Below, in pieces: positions 36,912 to 46,384 of a DNA stretch of 64,000 nucleotides (position 1 is its first letter; every line of letters starts with the position of its first letter). The stretch lies in the NCBI RefSeq assembly GCF_900155385.1, contig NZ_LT699745.1:259578-323577 (forward strand), written 5' to 3'. The notes under the pieces were generated by a model. That model did not search any database. It was given only the letters and a program-made list of their open reading frames with translations, and was not told the origin of the DNA. This DNA is from Vreelandella massiliensis (GTDB lineage Bacteria > Pseudomonadota > Gammaproteobacteria > Pseudomonadales > Halomonadaceae). Made by a program: the position numbers and the translations under genes.

Positions 36912-37976
36912 TTGAGCCAGCCATCCTCTCAGGCAAATCGTATTATTACGTTAAGCCTTGAACCCAATGATCCTCAGCGGCTTGCGAGCCTTTGTGGCCA
37001 GCAAGATGAGCATCTAAAGCTGATTGAAAGCCGTTTGGATGTCACCCTGCGCAATCGCGGCAATATTTTCCAACTCGCGGGTGCCGCCAATCGCATCAAG
37101 GCGGCCGCCAACGTACTTGAGCACCTTTACCGCGAAACTGCAGCGAGCGAGCTTGAGCCCGATACGGTACACCTGTTTCTCCAGGAGTCTGGGCTTGAAG
37201 CTCTAGAGGATGAGGAAGAGAGCGAGGACGGCGATGTCGTCATTCGCACCCCGCGGACCATGATCAAGCCACGCGGTCTCAACCAGCAGCGCTATGTCAC
37301 CAGCATCCGCGAACACGACATCAACTTTGGTATCGGCCCGGCGGGCACGGGTAAAACCTACCTGGCGGTCGCCGCCGCTGTCGAAGCGCTCAATCAACAG
37401 GAGGTGCGCCGCATTCTCCTGGTGCGCCCGGCGGTGGAGGCCGGCGAAAAGCTCGGCTTTTTGCCCGGCGATCTGGCCCAGAAAATCGATCCTTACCTGC
37501 GTCCGCTTTACGACGCGCTCTACGAGATGATCGGCTTTGAGCAGGTCGCGAAGCTCATTGAGCGCCAGGTCATTGAAATCGCCCCGCTGGCCTATATGCG
37601 TGGCCGCACGCTCAATAACGCCTACATCATTCTGGATGAGAGCCAAAACACCACGCCGGAGCAGATGAAAATGTTCCTGACGCGTATCGGCTTTGGCTCC
37701 ACTGCCGTGATTACCGGTGACGTCACCCAGGTAGATCTTCCGCGCGGCCAGCGCTCGGGGCTCATTCAGGTACTGGACGTACTCAAAGACACGCCCGGCA
37801 TTGGCGTGACCCACTTTGCCGCCAAAGACGTGGTGCGCCACCCGCTGGTACAACGCATTATTGAAGCCTACGACGCCTTTGAATCGCAGCAAGAAGCCGA
37901 AGAGCGTGATCGGCGCGAAAAGCGCCAGCAGGAGCGCGACGCCCGCTTGCAAGCGCGAGAGGACAGTTCGCGATGA
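36912..37976 (+). CDS. ybeZ: PhoH-like ATPase YbeZ
   Basis: P-loop NTPase that acts with the RNase YbeY in rRNA metabolism. An N-terminal KH-like region (residues 12-75, [21 protein letters not shown]) precedes the PhoH domain with Walker [16 protein letters not shown] and Walker [14 protein letters not shown] Glu/Arg-rich tail ends the protein. The start is a TTG at 36912 with only a weak GACGAG upstream, so it may be poorly initiated. No better in-frame start gives the full KH-like region. It overlaps ybeY by four bases. Confidence 0.93.
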   Translation: MSQPSSQANRIITLSLEPNDPQRLASLCGQQDEHLKLIESRLDVTLRNRGNIFQLAGAANRIKAAANVLEHLYRETAASELEPDTVHLFLQESGLEALEDEEESEDGDVVIRTPRTMIKPRGLNQQRYVTSIREHDINFGIGPAGTGKTYLAVAAAVEALNQQEVRRILLVRPAVEAGEKLGFLPGDLAQKIDPYLRPLYDALYEMIGFEQVAKLIERQVIEIAPLAYMRGRTLNNAYIILDESQNTTPEQMKMFLTRIGFGSTAVITGDVTQVDLPRGQRSGLIQVLDVLKDTPGIGVTHFAAKDVVRHPLVQRIIEAYDAFESQQEAEERDRREKRQQERDARLQAREDSSR

Positions 37977-38467
37977 GCACGCCCCCGTCGAGTCACGCAC
38001 CGTCAAACCTGGCCGTGATCGACCGCCAGGTGGCCATCGAAGCAGAGGAACTGCCCGGCGAATCTGAGCTCGTCGACTGGGTGAGTCGCGTACTGGCGCA
38101 CCACCCCGAGGAGTCGCGCCATGAAGTGACGGTGCGACTGGTGGAGGTCTCCGAGAGCCAGGCGCTCAACCGCGACTATCGCGGCAAGGACAAGCCTACC
38201 AACGTGCTTTCGTTTCCCTTTGATGCGCCGCCCGAAGTTCCGCTCCCGTTACTGGGCGATCTTGTGATCTGCCACGCTATTGTCGTGGCAGAGGCGCAAC
38301 ACCAAGCGAAACCCCTCGCGCAGCATTATGCCCATATGGTGGTACATGGCACCTTGCATTTGTTGGGCTACGATCATATAGACGATGACGAGGCCGAGGT
38401 AATGGAGCAGATGGAGCGCGATATCTTGGCCGACCTGGGCATTCCAGATCCTTACCAAACGTCTTAA
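37973..38467 (+). CDS. ybeY: Endoribonuclease YbeY
   Basis: Zinc-dependent endoribonuclease for 16S rRNA 3'-end maturation and ribosome quality control. The signature [11 protein letters not shown] supplies the three metal-binding histidines. The preceding [10 protein letters not shown] and LLGDLVIC strands match the family. Length is 164 residues (E. coli 155). It is translationally coupled to ybeZ. Confidence 0.95.
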   Translation: MSTPPSSHAPSNLAVIDRQVAIEAEELPGESELVDWVSRVLAHHPEESRHEVTVRLVEVSESQALNRDYRGKDKPTNVLSFPFDAPPEVPLPLLGDLVICHAIVVAEAQHQAKPLAQHYAHMVVHGTLHLLGYDHIDDDEAEVMEQMERDILADLGIPDPYQTS

Positions 38468-38519
38468 ACGACGCCCTCGTTGTCCGACGGCTAATGTCCG
38501 CAAATAAGAGATCAACCGC

Positions 38520-39395
38520 ATGAGTGAAGACCGATCGAGCACGCCAACGTCAAAAACCTGGATCGAAAAACTCTTAGGCGCCCTCTCCGGCGATAGCGAG
38601 GAGCCTAGCTCCCGCGATGAATTAATGGCTTTTTTGCGCCACACCGCTGGGCGCTTAAAGCTGGATCAAGACGCCATGACGATCATTGAAGGCGCGCTGC
38701 AAATCAGTGATCAACAGGTGCGTGAAATCTTGATTCCCCGCTCACAAGTCGCCGCGATTCCGCTCGATCAATCCAGCGACGACTACCTCCCGCTCATCCA
38801 GGAAACCGGTCACTCCCGCTACCCGGTCATCGGTGAGAATCTTGACGATGTGAAGGGTATTTTACTGGTGAAGGATTTGCTGCCGCTTTTGTCGCAAACC
38901 CAAGCCCAGCGCGATGCCTTCAAGCTAGACGACATCCTGCGCCCGGCGATGTTCATCCCCGAATCCAAGCGTTTAAACAGCTTGCTCAAAGAGTTTCGCG
39001 ACACCCATAACCACATGGCGGTTGTGGTGGACGAGTACGGCGGTACCGCCGGCATCATCACCATTGAAGACATCCTTGAGCAAATCGTCGGCGACATCGA
39101 AGACGAGCACGATACCGACGAAGAGGACGATATTCGCGCGCTTGAAGATGGCCGCTACGCCGTGCGCGCGCTAACGCCTATCGAAGACTTCAACGAGCGT
39201 TTTGGCACCCACTTTTCCGATGACGAGTTCGACACCCTCGGTGGCCTGGTGATGCAGCAATTTGGTCACCTTCCCCGTCGTGGTGAGGAAACATCGCTTA
39301 GCGGCTGGCACTTTAGCGTGATGAATGCCGACAATCGTCGCATTCGCCTGTTAGAGGTCTACTACGACGATAGCGACCCAGAGAGCGATGACTAA
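38520..39395 (+). CDS. ybeX: CBS-domain protein YbeX/CorC
   Basis: Cytoplasmic CBS-pair protein linked to Mg2+/Co2+ efflux and, more recently, to ribosome metabolism. It has the short N-terminal helical region typical of soluble CorC, two CBS domains (about residues 65-185, VREILIPRSQVAAIP and HMAVVVDEYGGTAGIITIED), and a C-terminal CorC_HlyC domain (DGRYAVRALTPIEDFNERF). There are no membrane helices, unlike the CorB type. Length is 291 residues (E. coli 292). Operon position between ybeY and lnt. Confidence 0.95.
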   Translation: MSEDRSSTPTSKTWIEKLLGALSGDSEEPSSRDELMAFLRHTAGRLKLDQDAMTIIEGALQISDQQVREILIPRSQVAAIPLDQSSDDYLPLIQETGHSRYPVIGENLDDVKGILLVKDLLPLLSQTQAQRDAFKLDDILRPAMFIPESKRLNSLLKEFRDTHNHMAVVVDEYGGTAGIITIEDILEQIVGDIEDEHDTDEEDDIRALEDGRYAVRALTPIEDFNERFGTHFSDDEFDTLGGLVMQQFGHLPRRGEETSLSGWHFSVMNADNRRIRLLEVYYDDSDPESDD

Positions 39396-39440
39396 CGCCA
39401 CTGATCTTACGCGCGACTCACTTCGATAGGATATCCGCTG

Positions 39441-40928
39441 ATGAAGACGGGACTCTCTTCAGGACGCTCTTTCACGCTTGGCGTTCAGCTTATCGCCGCG
39501 CTCGTCGCCGGTGGCTTTACGACCCTGACCGCCTCCCCCTTTGAGCTTTGGTGGCTTGGCCCTATCGCAGCGGGCCTGATGTACCTTGGCATTCATGGGT
39601 TAACCCCGGTTCAAGCGGCACTGAAAGGGTGGTGTTACGGCGTCGGGCTTTTCGCCAGCGGCACCTCCTGGGTCTACGTGTCGATTCACGACTACGGCTA
39701 CACCGGCGTTCCACTGGCAGTATTTTTAACCGGGCTGTTTGTGGTAATCCTCGCCCTTTTTTTTGCGGGCACTTTTTGGCTCTACCGGCGCTTTACCCTG
39801 GCACGCTTTGCACTGTTAACCTTTGCCGGCACTTGGGTCCTGGGGGAAGTGCTACGCACCTACCTGTTTACCGGCTTTCCCTGGCTGCTGCTCGGCGCCA
39901 GTCACGTCGACTCGCCTCTGGCCCCCTGGGCGCCGATTGGCGGTGTGTACCTGTTATCGCTGTTTGTCGCCTTTAGCGGCGCACTCGGCGCCGAATTGCT
40001 CTTTCGCCGCCGAGTATGGACACTCCTCCCCTTGGCGGCTATCTGGGTCACCCCGTTTCTGCTGCCCACGCAGTGGACGAAGCCGAGCGAGACACCCCAA
40101 CAGGTCGCGCTTTTACAAGGCAACCTTCCCCAACTCATCAAGTGGACGCCCGAAGGCCAGCGCAAAGCGGCCAACACCTACATGGAGCTGACCAACGCCC
40201 TTGATGACGATATCGACCTGATTGTGTGGCCCGAGACCGCGCTCCCCATGGTCGAAACGCAGGCGCGGCCCGTACTGGAGCGCGTTCAAGCCAATCTTCC
40301 TGATGACACGGCCCTTCTCACCGGCATCGTTCAGCGCGACCGTGAGGGAAACTATTTCAATGGCGTGATTGGCTTGGGTAACACCGAAGGAAGCTACCAG
40401 AAAGAACACCTGGTCCCTTTCGGCGAATACTTGCCTCTTGAGAGCGTTTTGCGCGGAGCCATTAACTTTTTTGACCTTCCTATGTCGACCTTTAGGCCCG
40501 GTGAGGATGACCCGGCCCCGATACACGCCGCCGGCATGGCACTGGGAAACGCCATTTGTTATGAAATTATCTACCCGCAACTCGTGGCTGAACGCGCCCA
40601 CGACAGCGACGTGCTTTTAACCGTCTCAAACGATACCTGGTTTGGCGCCTCTATCGGCCCGCACCAGCATTTGCAAATGGCGAGGTTGCGCGCCCTGGAA
40701 AACGGCCGCTACGTGATCCGCGCCACCAGTAATGGCATTACCGCGATCATCGACCCACAGGGCCATATCACCGCGCGCGCGCCGCAGTTTGAAACCGCCA
40801 CCCTCACCGGTGACGTATATGCCATGGAGGGTCTCACGCCCTTTACCCGTATGGGTAGCTGGCCTATCTGGCTGCTCGCTGGGCTCTTGGTACTGCCGGG
40901 TCTGCGTTTAAGAACAGGGCAACGCTAA
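39441..40928 (+). CDS. lnt: Apolipoprotein N-acyltransferase
   Basis: Inner-membrane enzyme adding the third acyl chain to lipoproteins. N-terminal membrane helices (residues 10-215) are followed by a periplasmic nitrilase domain with catalytic triad E265 (VWPETALPM), K321 (YQKEHLVPFGEYLPL) and C373 (GNAICYEIIYP), and one final C-terminal helix. Length is 495 residues (E. coli 512). It is last in the operon, convergent with phaC. Confidence 0.96.
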   Translation: MKTGLSSGRSFTLGVQLIAALVAGGFTTLTASPFELWWLGPIAAGLMYLGIHGLTPVQAALKGWCYGVGLFASGTSWVYVSIHDYGYTGVPLAVFLTGLFVVILALFFAGTFWLYRRFTLARFALLTFAGTWVLGEVLRTYLFTGFPWLLLGASHVDSPLAPWAPIGGVYLLSLFVAFSGALGAELLFRRRVWTLLPLAAIWVTPFLLPTQWTKPSETPQQVALLQGNLPQLIKWTPEGQRKAANTYMELTNALDDDIDLIVWPETALPMVETQARPVLERVQANLPDDTALLTGIVQRDREGNYFNGVIGLGNTEGSYQKEHLVPFGEYLPLESVLRGAINFFDLPMSTFRPGEDDPAPIHAAGMALGNAICYEIIYPQLVAERAHDSDVLLTVSNDTWFGASIGPHQHLQMARLRALENGRYVIRATSNGITAIIDPQGHITARAPQFETATLTGDVYAMEGLTPFTRMGSWPIWLLAGLLVLPGLRLRTGQR

Positions 40929-40933
40929 CAGCA

Positions 40934-40959
40934 AGAAGGTGCCATTAAAGGCACCTTCT
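40934..40959. terminator. Hairpin between convergent lnt and phaC
   Basis: AGAAGGTGCC and GGCACCTTCT form a perfect ten-base-pair stem with an ATTAAA loop. There is no long T run on either side, so termination strength is uncertain; the position suits both genes. Confidence 0.5.
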
Positions 40960-40993
40960 GCTTACCACGTTTGCTACTTTGCCGGTACGAGGA

Positions 40994-42874
40994 CTACTCC
41001 TGCACTTTAGAGTAACGGCTAGTGGCCGAGGCGCTCTCAACGACCTCCTCGACCATCTCCCCCAACACCTCGGGAATGGTCTGGCGCACGTAGCGGCCCG
41101 GAGCGGGCTCAATCACCGAGAGTTCACCCTCGCCCGGCTGACGTGCCGGCACCATTTTTTCTGTATCGGCATAGCCATTGTCGGTCATCCATGCCTGCCA
41201 GTGCGGCCACCAGGAGCCTTCGTTGAAGGTTGCCCCTTCGAACCACTCTTGATGCGTGTCTGGCAGTTCGCTATTGGTCCAGTAACCGTACTTGTTTTTA
41301 CGCGGTGGATTCACGATTCCCGCAATATGGCCCGAGCCGCCGAGCACGAAGGTCACCGGCCCTTTAGGCAGCAGCGCGCCATAGTAGGTGCTGTTCCACT
41401 TGGCGATGTGATCCTCTTTTGTCGAGATAAAGTAGCTTGGCGTTGAGACTTTGCGCAGATCGATCTTCACGCCGTCCAACTCAATGCCACCCGGCTCGAC
41501 CAGGCGATTTTCCAGGTACATATGGCGCAGGTACCAGGCATGGGTACCTGCCGGTAAGTTGGTACCGTCGGTGTTCCAATACAGCAGGTCAAAAGCGGCG
41601 GGCATTTCACCTTTTAAGTAGTTGCTGATATAGAACGACCAGAACAGGTCATTCTCTTTCAACAAATTAAAGGTATACGCCATCGAACGGCCATCTAAAT
41701 AGCCCTTGGTCTGAAGGGTTTTCTCAATACCCTGAACGACTTGTTCATTGAGGAAAACGCCCAGCTCACCTGGATCGCGGAAGTCTTGCAATGTGGCCAT
41801 ATAAGTGACCGACTTCACCTTGCGACCGCGACGCGTGCTGGTGAGATACGCTACCGTCGACGCGGTGAGCGTTCCGCCAATACAGTAACTCACCATGTTG
41901 ACCGACTTTTCACCACAGGCGTTTTCGATGGCCTCGATCGCACTGATCGGCCCCATCTGCATGTAATCGGCCCAGGTAAGGTCACTCTGCGCAGGGCCAG
42001 GGTTGCGCCAGGAGATCAAAAACACCGTATGCCCTTGATCCACCAACCACTTCACAAAGGAGTTATCCTGGCGCAAATCCAGGATGTAATACTTATTGAT
42101 CCAGGGCGGCACGATCAGCAGCGGCGTTTTAAACGTGCTCTCCGTGGTCGGCGTGTACTGAATCAGCTGAATCAGGGTGTTTTCATACACCACCGACCCC
42201 GGCGTGACGGCGATATTGTCGCCCACGCCAAAGGCGCTGCGGTCGGTCATGCGCACGTTGATGCCTTCTGCCGAGTTGGCCAGGTCTTCGCGCAAACGCG
42301 CCAATCCCTCGATCAGGTTTTTCCCTTTTGTTTCCAGCGTTTCGCGCATCACTTCCGGGTTAGTCGCAACAAAGTTAGTGGGCGACATCGCGCTCACTAA
42401 CTGGCGGGCATAAAAGTGTAAGTGCTGCTTTCGGGTCTCATCCAAGCCGTCGAGGTTATCAATGAGCTCATCGACAAGCTGAGAAAACAGCAAGTACTGC
42501 TGCATGATCGCGAGGTAGTAAGGCTCTTTTGTCCAAGCCTCATCTCTAAAACGACGATCCCCTTTGGCAGGCTGAATCAGCGGCTCAACCTCTTCTCCCG
42601 CCATGGCGCGGGCATTTTGCTGCCACAGCAACCACTGGTCTTGAAGCAAACGTGCCTGCGTTTGCCACAGTAGCGTAGGGTTTTGTGCCAGCGCTTGAGC
42701 AGCAGCTTCAAAGCTTTCGCGCATATCGTTGTGCACGGACTCTGCGGCTTCGCTTGGTGCAAGGCGCGTGAACATGTCCTGCATCAAGGCTTGGTAATGC
42801 TCACCGACCTCTTTCAGTTGAGCGTTCCAGGCTTGTGTATCGACCTGAGACGGCATTTCCCACCCTGACTGCAT
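40994..42874 (-). CDS. phaC: Class I poly(3-hydroxyalkanoate) synthase
   Basis: Polymerises (R)-3-hydroxyacyl-CoA into PHA at the granule surface. ATG 42874 is chosen (MQSGWEMPSQ), with GGGAGAG about eight bases upstream; the frame runs further to 42901. Length is 626 residues, in the class I range. The alpha/beta-hydrolase core has the lipase-like box SYCIGG with nucleophile C331, then D488 (KEDHIA) and H516 (GSGHIAG). The first residue of the box is Ser, whereas Cupriavidus has Gly. The N-terminal 200 residues are the helical domain of class I enzymes. It lies downstream of a phasin and a DUF6489 gene on the same strand. No phaA or phaB is nearby. Confidence 0.96.
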   Translation of the reverse strand: MQSGWEMPSQVDTQAWNAQLKEVGEHYQALMQDMFTRLAPSEAAESVHNDMRESFEAAAQALAQNPTLLWQTQARLLQDQWLLWQQNARAMAGEEVEPLIQPAKGDRRFRDEAWTKEPYYLAIMQQYLLFSQLVDELIDNLDGLDETRKQHLHFYARQLVSAMSPTNFVATNPEVMRETLETKGKNLIEGLARLREDLANSAEGINVRMTDRSAFGVGDNIAVTPGSVVYENTLIQLIQYTPTTESTFKTPLLIVPPWINKYYILDLRQDNSFVKWLVDQGHTVFLISWRNPGPAQSDLTWADYMQMGPISAIEAIENACGEKSVNMVSYCIGGTLTASTVAYLTSTRRGRKVKSVTYMATLQDFRDPGELGVFLNEQVVQGIEKTLQTKGYLDGRSMAYTFNLLKENDLFWSFYISNYLKGEMPAAFDLLYWNTDGTNLPAGTHAWYLRHMYLENRLVEPGGIELDGVKIDLRKVSTPSYFISTKEDHIAKWNSTYYGALLPKGPVTFVLGGSGHIAGIVNPPRKNKYGYWTNSELPDTHQEWFEGATFNEGSWWPHWQAWMTDNGYADTEKMVPARQPGEGELSVIEPAPGRYVRQTIPEVLGEMVEEVVESASATSRYSKVQE

Positions 42875-42982
42875 ACTCACTCTCCCGTAATACTCGCACA
42901 AGCTAGCGCCTCGAGCGCTCCGCTCTATCGAGCTTAGCTAAACAACAAGACGACAATGTCTCATTAACCATACATGATAATA

Positions 42983-43006
42983 ATACGGCGCCCTAGGGCG
43001 CCGTAT
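42983..43006 (-). repeat. Perfect 24-base palindrome between phasin and phaC
   Basis: ATACGGCGCCCT and its exact complement give a 12-base-pair stem with essentially no loop. It lies 13 bases after the phasin stop and about 110 before phaC. In the direction of transcription it is followed by a U-rich but interrupted stretch (TATTATTATC), so it is a plausible leaky terminator that keeps phasin above synthase. Confidence 0.6.
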
Positions 43007-43019
43007 GAATAACACTGAC

Positions 43020-43451
43020 TTAACTTTTCGTGCTATTTGAGCTACCGCTACGCGACGGCTGGCTGGATGCCTTCGCGGTTGGCTGGGCTTTTGCTGCGGC
43101 GCTCGCCTGCTCGCTCATCTGCTTGCCGGTTTCGCTAAAGAGTTTTTCCATTTCCGCCTTGAATTCAAGGCTCATCTCGCTCATAGCGCGAGCATCTTCC
43201 TGCATTTGCTGCGAAAGCTCGTTAAGCATTTCGGCTTGCTTGGCACCGAACTCGCGCAGACTTTCGGCATCTTCGATATCGGTCGCGCTGCGGATGCGCT
43301 GAGTCCCCATCTGGCTGTAACGCTTCATTGCCTCCAGCTGGTACTGGGTCATTTTTTCCATGTTATTGAGCATCAGCGAGTTCACTTTACGCATCGGCTC
43401 AAAGAGTTGGCGTGTTTGCGTGTTGAAAGCGTTCATCATGTTATCTTGCAT
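43020..43451 (-). CDS. phaP: Phasin family protein
   Basis: Coats PHA granules. A 143-residue protein that is almost entirely helical and amphipathic (for example FNTQTRQLFEPMRKVNSLML and EFGAKQAEMLNELSQQMQED), with no signal peptide. It ends in a low-complexity Ala/Ser/Lys/Pro tail (residues about 118-143). Met-rich helices and the position before phaC support the phasin assignment. Confidence 0.85.
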   Translation of the reverse strand: MQDNMMNAFNTQTRQLFEPMRKVNSLMLNNMEKMTQYQLEAMKRYSQMGTQRIRSATDIEDAESLREFGAKQAEMLNELSQQMQEDARAMSEMSLEFKAEMEKLFSETGKQMSEQASAAAKAQPTAKASSQPSRSGSSNSTKS

Positions 43452-43588
43452 GGTATGTACCCCTTGGTTGAGTCGTTACCTGCTTGAAAATAGGCGGCGT
43501 TTAAATTGTTATAAGCGACAACCTTGCTGCAGCGCAACAAGAATAATCTCTACCCTCTGCCTTTGCAACTGTCAATACCGCAGCCATG

Positions 43589-44053
43589 CTAGCTGCTCTC
43601 CCGCTTAGTACGCGAACGGGCCGATGCGGTCTTCGCTTTACTGCTGGAACTGCTTTTGCTTGCGCTGTTTTGGGCGGCCTGGCCGGCGCCCGAGGAGGCA
43701 TCGCTAGTTGCCTGCGATGAGGTGGCGCTGCCTCTCTTTCCCGTTTCTGCGTTTTCGTTGGCGTCGTCATTACTACCGCTGGAGTAACTCGCATTACCGG
43801 CTTGCTTCAGCATATCCATCATCATCTGCTGATACGTGCCGAAGCTTGCGAGACCTTGCGACAACCCCTGCTGCATCATGGGCTGCTGTAGATAGGGTCG
43901 CATGAGGCTCATGGGGTCATAACCATCAACCCCGGACTCCATTTGCCGCTGGATATTGGCCAAAAGGCTCTGCTGAAACGCCTCCACGTCCGGCAAACCG
44001 AGTGCGCGACGAAACTCATCCGGCGTTAGGTCAAATTCCACGTTTATTTTCAT
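43589..44053 (-). CDS. DUF6489-like protein with low-complexity tail, linked to PHA genes
   Basis: A 154-residue protein. Residues 1-95 form the conserved part (MKINVEFDLTPDEFRRALGL, then helices rich in Gln and Met around PYLQQPMMQQGLSQGL), a DUF6489-type sequence. From about residue 95 on it is a Ser/Ala/Thr/Lys tail resembling the tail of the neighbouring phasin. There is no signal or membrane segment. Its place upstream of phaP and phaC on the same strand, and the shared tail composition, suggest a granule-associated role. That is inference; the family has no defined function that I know of. Confidence 0.7.
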   Translation of the reverse strand: MKINVEFDLTPDEFRRALGLPDVEAFQQSLLANIQRQMESGVDGYDPMSLMRPYLQQPMMQQGLSQGLASFGTYQQMMMDMLKQAGNASYSSGSNDDANENAETGKRGSATSSQATSDASSGAGQAAQNSASKSSSSSKAKTASARSRTKRESS

Positions 44054-44141
44054 GGCTTGCTCCTCATTCCTTACCCCTGAGTGTAGCAGTCATACCCCAT
44101 CTTCACCGCGTATGCGTTTAAGCGCTTTTTCGTTCACGTCG

Positions 44142-45233
44142 TCAGCATTGACCCAGCCTTGGCGTGGTCACGCTGACATCCGCATTCTGCCCCCGGTGGC
44201 GTAGCCAATGATCCATCACAGTGATCGCCATCATCGCCTCGGCAATGGGTGTCGCGCGGATGCCCACGCAGGGGTCGTGGCGCCCTTTGGTCACCACCTC
44301 AACCGGCTCACCGTGTACATCTATCGAGCGCCCCGGGGTGGTAATACTTGAGGTTGGCTTAAGCGCCAGGCGCGCCACAATCGGCTGCCCACTAGAAATG
44401 CCGCCGAGCACACCGCCGGCGTGATTGGAAAGAAACCCCTCCGGCGTCATCTCGTCGCGATGTTCGCTGCCACGCTGAGACACGCTGGCAAAACCGGCGC
44501 CGATCTCGATTCCCTTAACGGCGTTAATGCTCATCAAACCGTGGGCGAGTTCGGCGTCCAAACGGTCGAATACCGGCTCTCCCAGCCCCACGGGCACGCC
44601 TTCCGCGACCACGGTGATCTCCGCGCCCACGGAGTCTTGATCGCGGCGTAGTTGATCCATGTACGCCTCAAGCTCGGGCACTTTCTCCGGGTCGGGGCTA
44701 AAAAATGCATTCTGATCCACCGATTCCCAGGTTTTAAAGTCAATTTTAATCGGCCCGAGCTGGCTCATGTAGCCACGAACCTGCACGCCCTGCGCGGCGA
44801 GAAACTGCTTAGCGATAGCCCCCGCCGCCACACGCATGGCGGTTTCCCGGGCGCTTGAGCGACCGCCGCCGCGATAATCGCGATGACCGTATTTGTGGTG
44901 ATAGGTGTAGTCGGCGTGCGCGGGACGAAACTGGTCCTTGATCTTGGAGTAATCTTTGGAGCGCTGGTCGGTGTTTTCGATCAAAAGCCCAATCGCGCAT
45001 CCCGTGGTTTTACCCTCGAAAACCCCCGAAAGAATGCGCACCTGATCGGCCTCTTGCCGCTGGGTCGTGTGGCGCGAGCTGCCAGGGCGACGGCGGTCCA
45101 AATCACGCTGCAGGTCCTCTTCCGTGAGCGCCAGCCCCGGTGGGCAGCCGTCGACAATGGCGCCGAGCGCGGCGCCATGGCTCTCGCCAAAGGTGGTCAC
45201 GGTAAATAGCTTGCCAAACGTATTGCCAGACAT
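44142..45233 (-). CDS. aroC: Chorismate synthase
   Basis: Flavin-dependent last step of the shikimate pathway (EPSP to chorismate). The start is ATG 45233 ([20 protein letters not shown]), with GAGGAAA upstream. The frame upstream to 45362 overlaps prmB and lacks family similarity. Motifs: [36 protein letters not shown], and [12 protein letters not shown]. Length is 363 residues (E. coli 361). It follows prmB on the same strand with 13 bases between, as in many gammaproteobacteria. Confidence 0.97.
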   Translation of the reverse strand: MSGNTFGKLFTVTTFGESHGAALGAIVDGCPPGLALTEEDLQRDLDRRRPGSSRHTTQRQEADQVRILSGVFEGKTTGCAIGLLIENTDQRSKDYSKIKDQFRPAHADYTYHHKYGHRDYRGGGRSSARETAMRVAAGAIAKQFLAAQGVQVRGYMSQLGPIKIDFKTWESVDQNAFFSPDPEKVPELEAYMDQLRRDQDSVGAEITVVAEGVPVGLGEPVFDRLDAELAHGLMSINAVKGIEIGAGFASVSQRGSEHRDEMTPEGFLSNHAGGVLGGISSGQPIVARLALKPTSSITTPGRSIDVHGEPVEVVTKGRHDPCVGIRATPIAEAMMAITVMDHWLRHRGQNADVSVTTPRLGQC

Positions 45234-45246
45234 GGGCGTTATTTCC

Positions 45247-46224
45247 TCACGCAAAAGACGCCGCATGGGCGTCGAGTTCAGCGGCGGAAAGGGCAAACAC
45301 GCCCTGGCCGCCACGCTCGAATTCCAACCAGATAAAGGGTACCTCGGGGAAGGCCGCCTCAACGTGACGGTCAGAGTTTCCCACCTCTACAATCAACCAG
45401 CCATCGTCGCTTAAGTGTTCGCGGGCCTGGCGCAGAATACGCCGGACGATATCCAGGCCATCGCTACCGGCGCCGAGCGCCAAGGCGGGCTCGTGACGGA
45501 ATTCGGCGGGCATGGTGGCGAGATCACGCGCATCCACATAGGGCGGGTTGGAGACAATCAGGTCAAAGCGCTGCCCCGTTAAGCCATCGAAGACATCCGA
45601 CGCCACCGCACGCACCCGGTCGCCCACGTCGTGGCGAGTGATGTTCTCGCGCGCAACGGCAAGTGCCTCTGGGCTGATGTCGGCCAGGGTCACGCGGCTT
45701 GTGGGCAAGTAGAGGGCGGTAGCAATGCCGATACAGCCTGAGCCAGTGCAGAGATCCAACACGTTCTCAGGCGGCTCCTGTGGAAACCAGGCGGCAAAGC
45801 CATCTTCGATCAGCTCGGCAATCGGCGAGCGCGGAATCAAGACCCGCTCATCGACGTTAAACGGAACACCAGCGAAGAAGGCCTCGCCAAGCAAGTACGG
45901 CAAGGGCCGGCGCGTTTCAATGCGTGCACGGGCAAGGGCCACGATGCGTTCGCGCTCCATGGGCAAAAGCCTCGCATCCAGCACCGCGGGATCAATATTC
46001 CAGGGCAGATGCAGCGCCCCCAAGCACAGCGCCACGGCCTCATCCCACGCCGAGTCGGTACCGTGACCGTAATGCAGGCCGGCAAGATGAAACTCGCTCG
46101 CGACCCAGCGCACATAGTCGCGCAGCGAATAAAGCGCTTGAGTCAGCTCGGCGTTGCTCAGCGCGAGCGTTGACGCCGCTTGAAGCGGGGGCGTTTGTGT
46201 AGAAGAAGAAAGCGTGGCGGCCAC
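45247..46224 (-). CDS. prmB: 50S ribosomal protein L3 glutamine methyltransferase
   Basis: SAM-dependent methyltransferase that modifies a Gln of ribosomal protein L3. It has an N-terminal helical domain with [22 protein letters not shown] (typical of PrmB, not PrmC), the SAM motif [18 protein letters not shown], and the catalytic NPPY box ([14 protein letters not shown]). Length is 325 residues (E. coli 310). Together with prmC at 12815 the window carries both paralogues. It is directly upstream of aroC. Confidence 0.95.
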   Translation of the reverse strand: MAATLSSSTQTPPLQAASTLALSNAELTQALYSLRDYVRWVASEFHLAGLHYGHGTDSAWDEAVALCLGALHLPWNIDPAVLDARLLPMERERIVALARARIETRRPLPYLLGEAFFAGVPFNVDERVLIPRSPIAELIEDGFAAWFPQEPPENVLDLCTGSGCIGIATALYLPTSRVTLADISPEALAVARENITRHDVGDRVRAVASDVFDGLTGQRFDLIVSNPPYVDARDLATMPAEFRHEPALALGAGSDGLDIVRRILRQAREHLSDDGWLIVEVGNSDRHVEAAFPEVPFIWLEFERGGQGVFALSAAELDAHAASFA

Positions 46225-46384
46225 GGTGGCTCCTGGTTAGCAGGCGGTCATCAAATACGTCGATTGGTTAGGAAAAGGATTGTACCTTTCACACCGCCCG
46301 GTTCACAGCGGCGCTAAGGTCGCTATACTGTGCGCTTTCGCTACCGCTACACTAACGCTCACCGCCTTCGCCTTAGAGTTTGCC

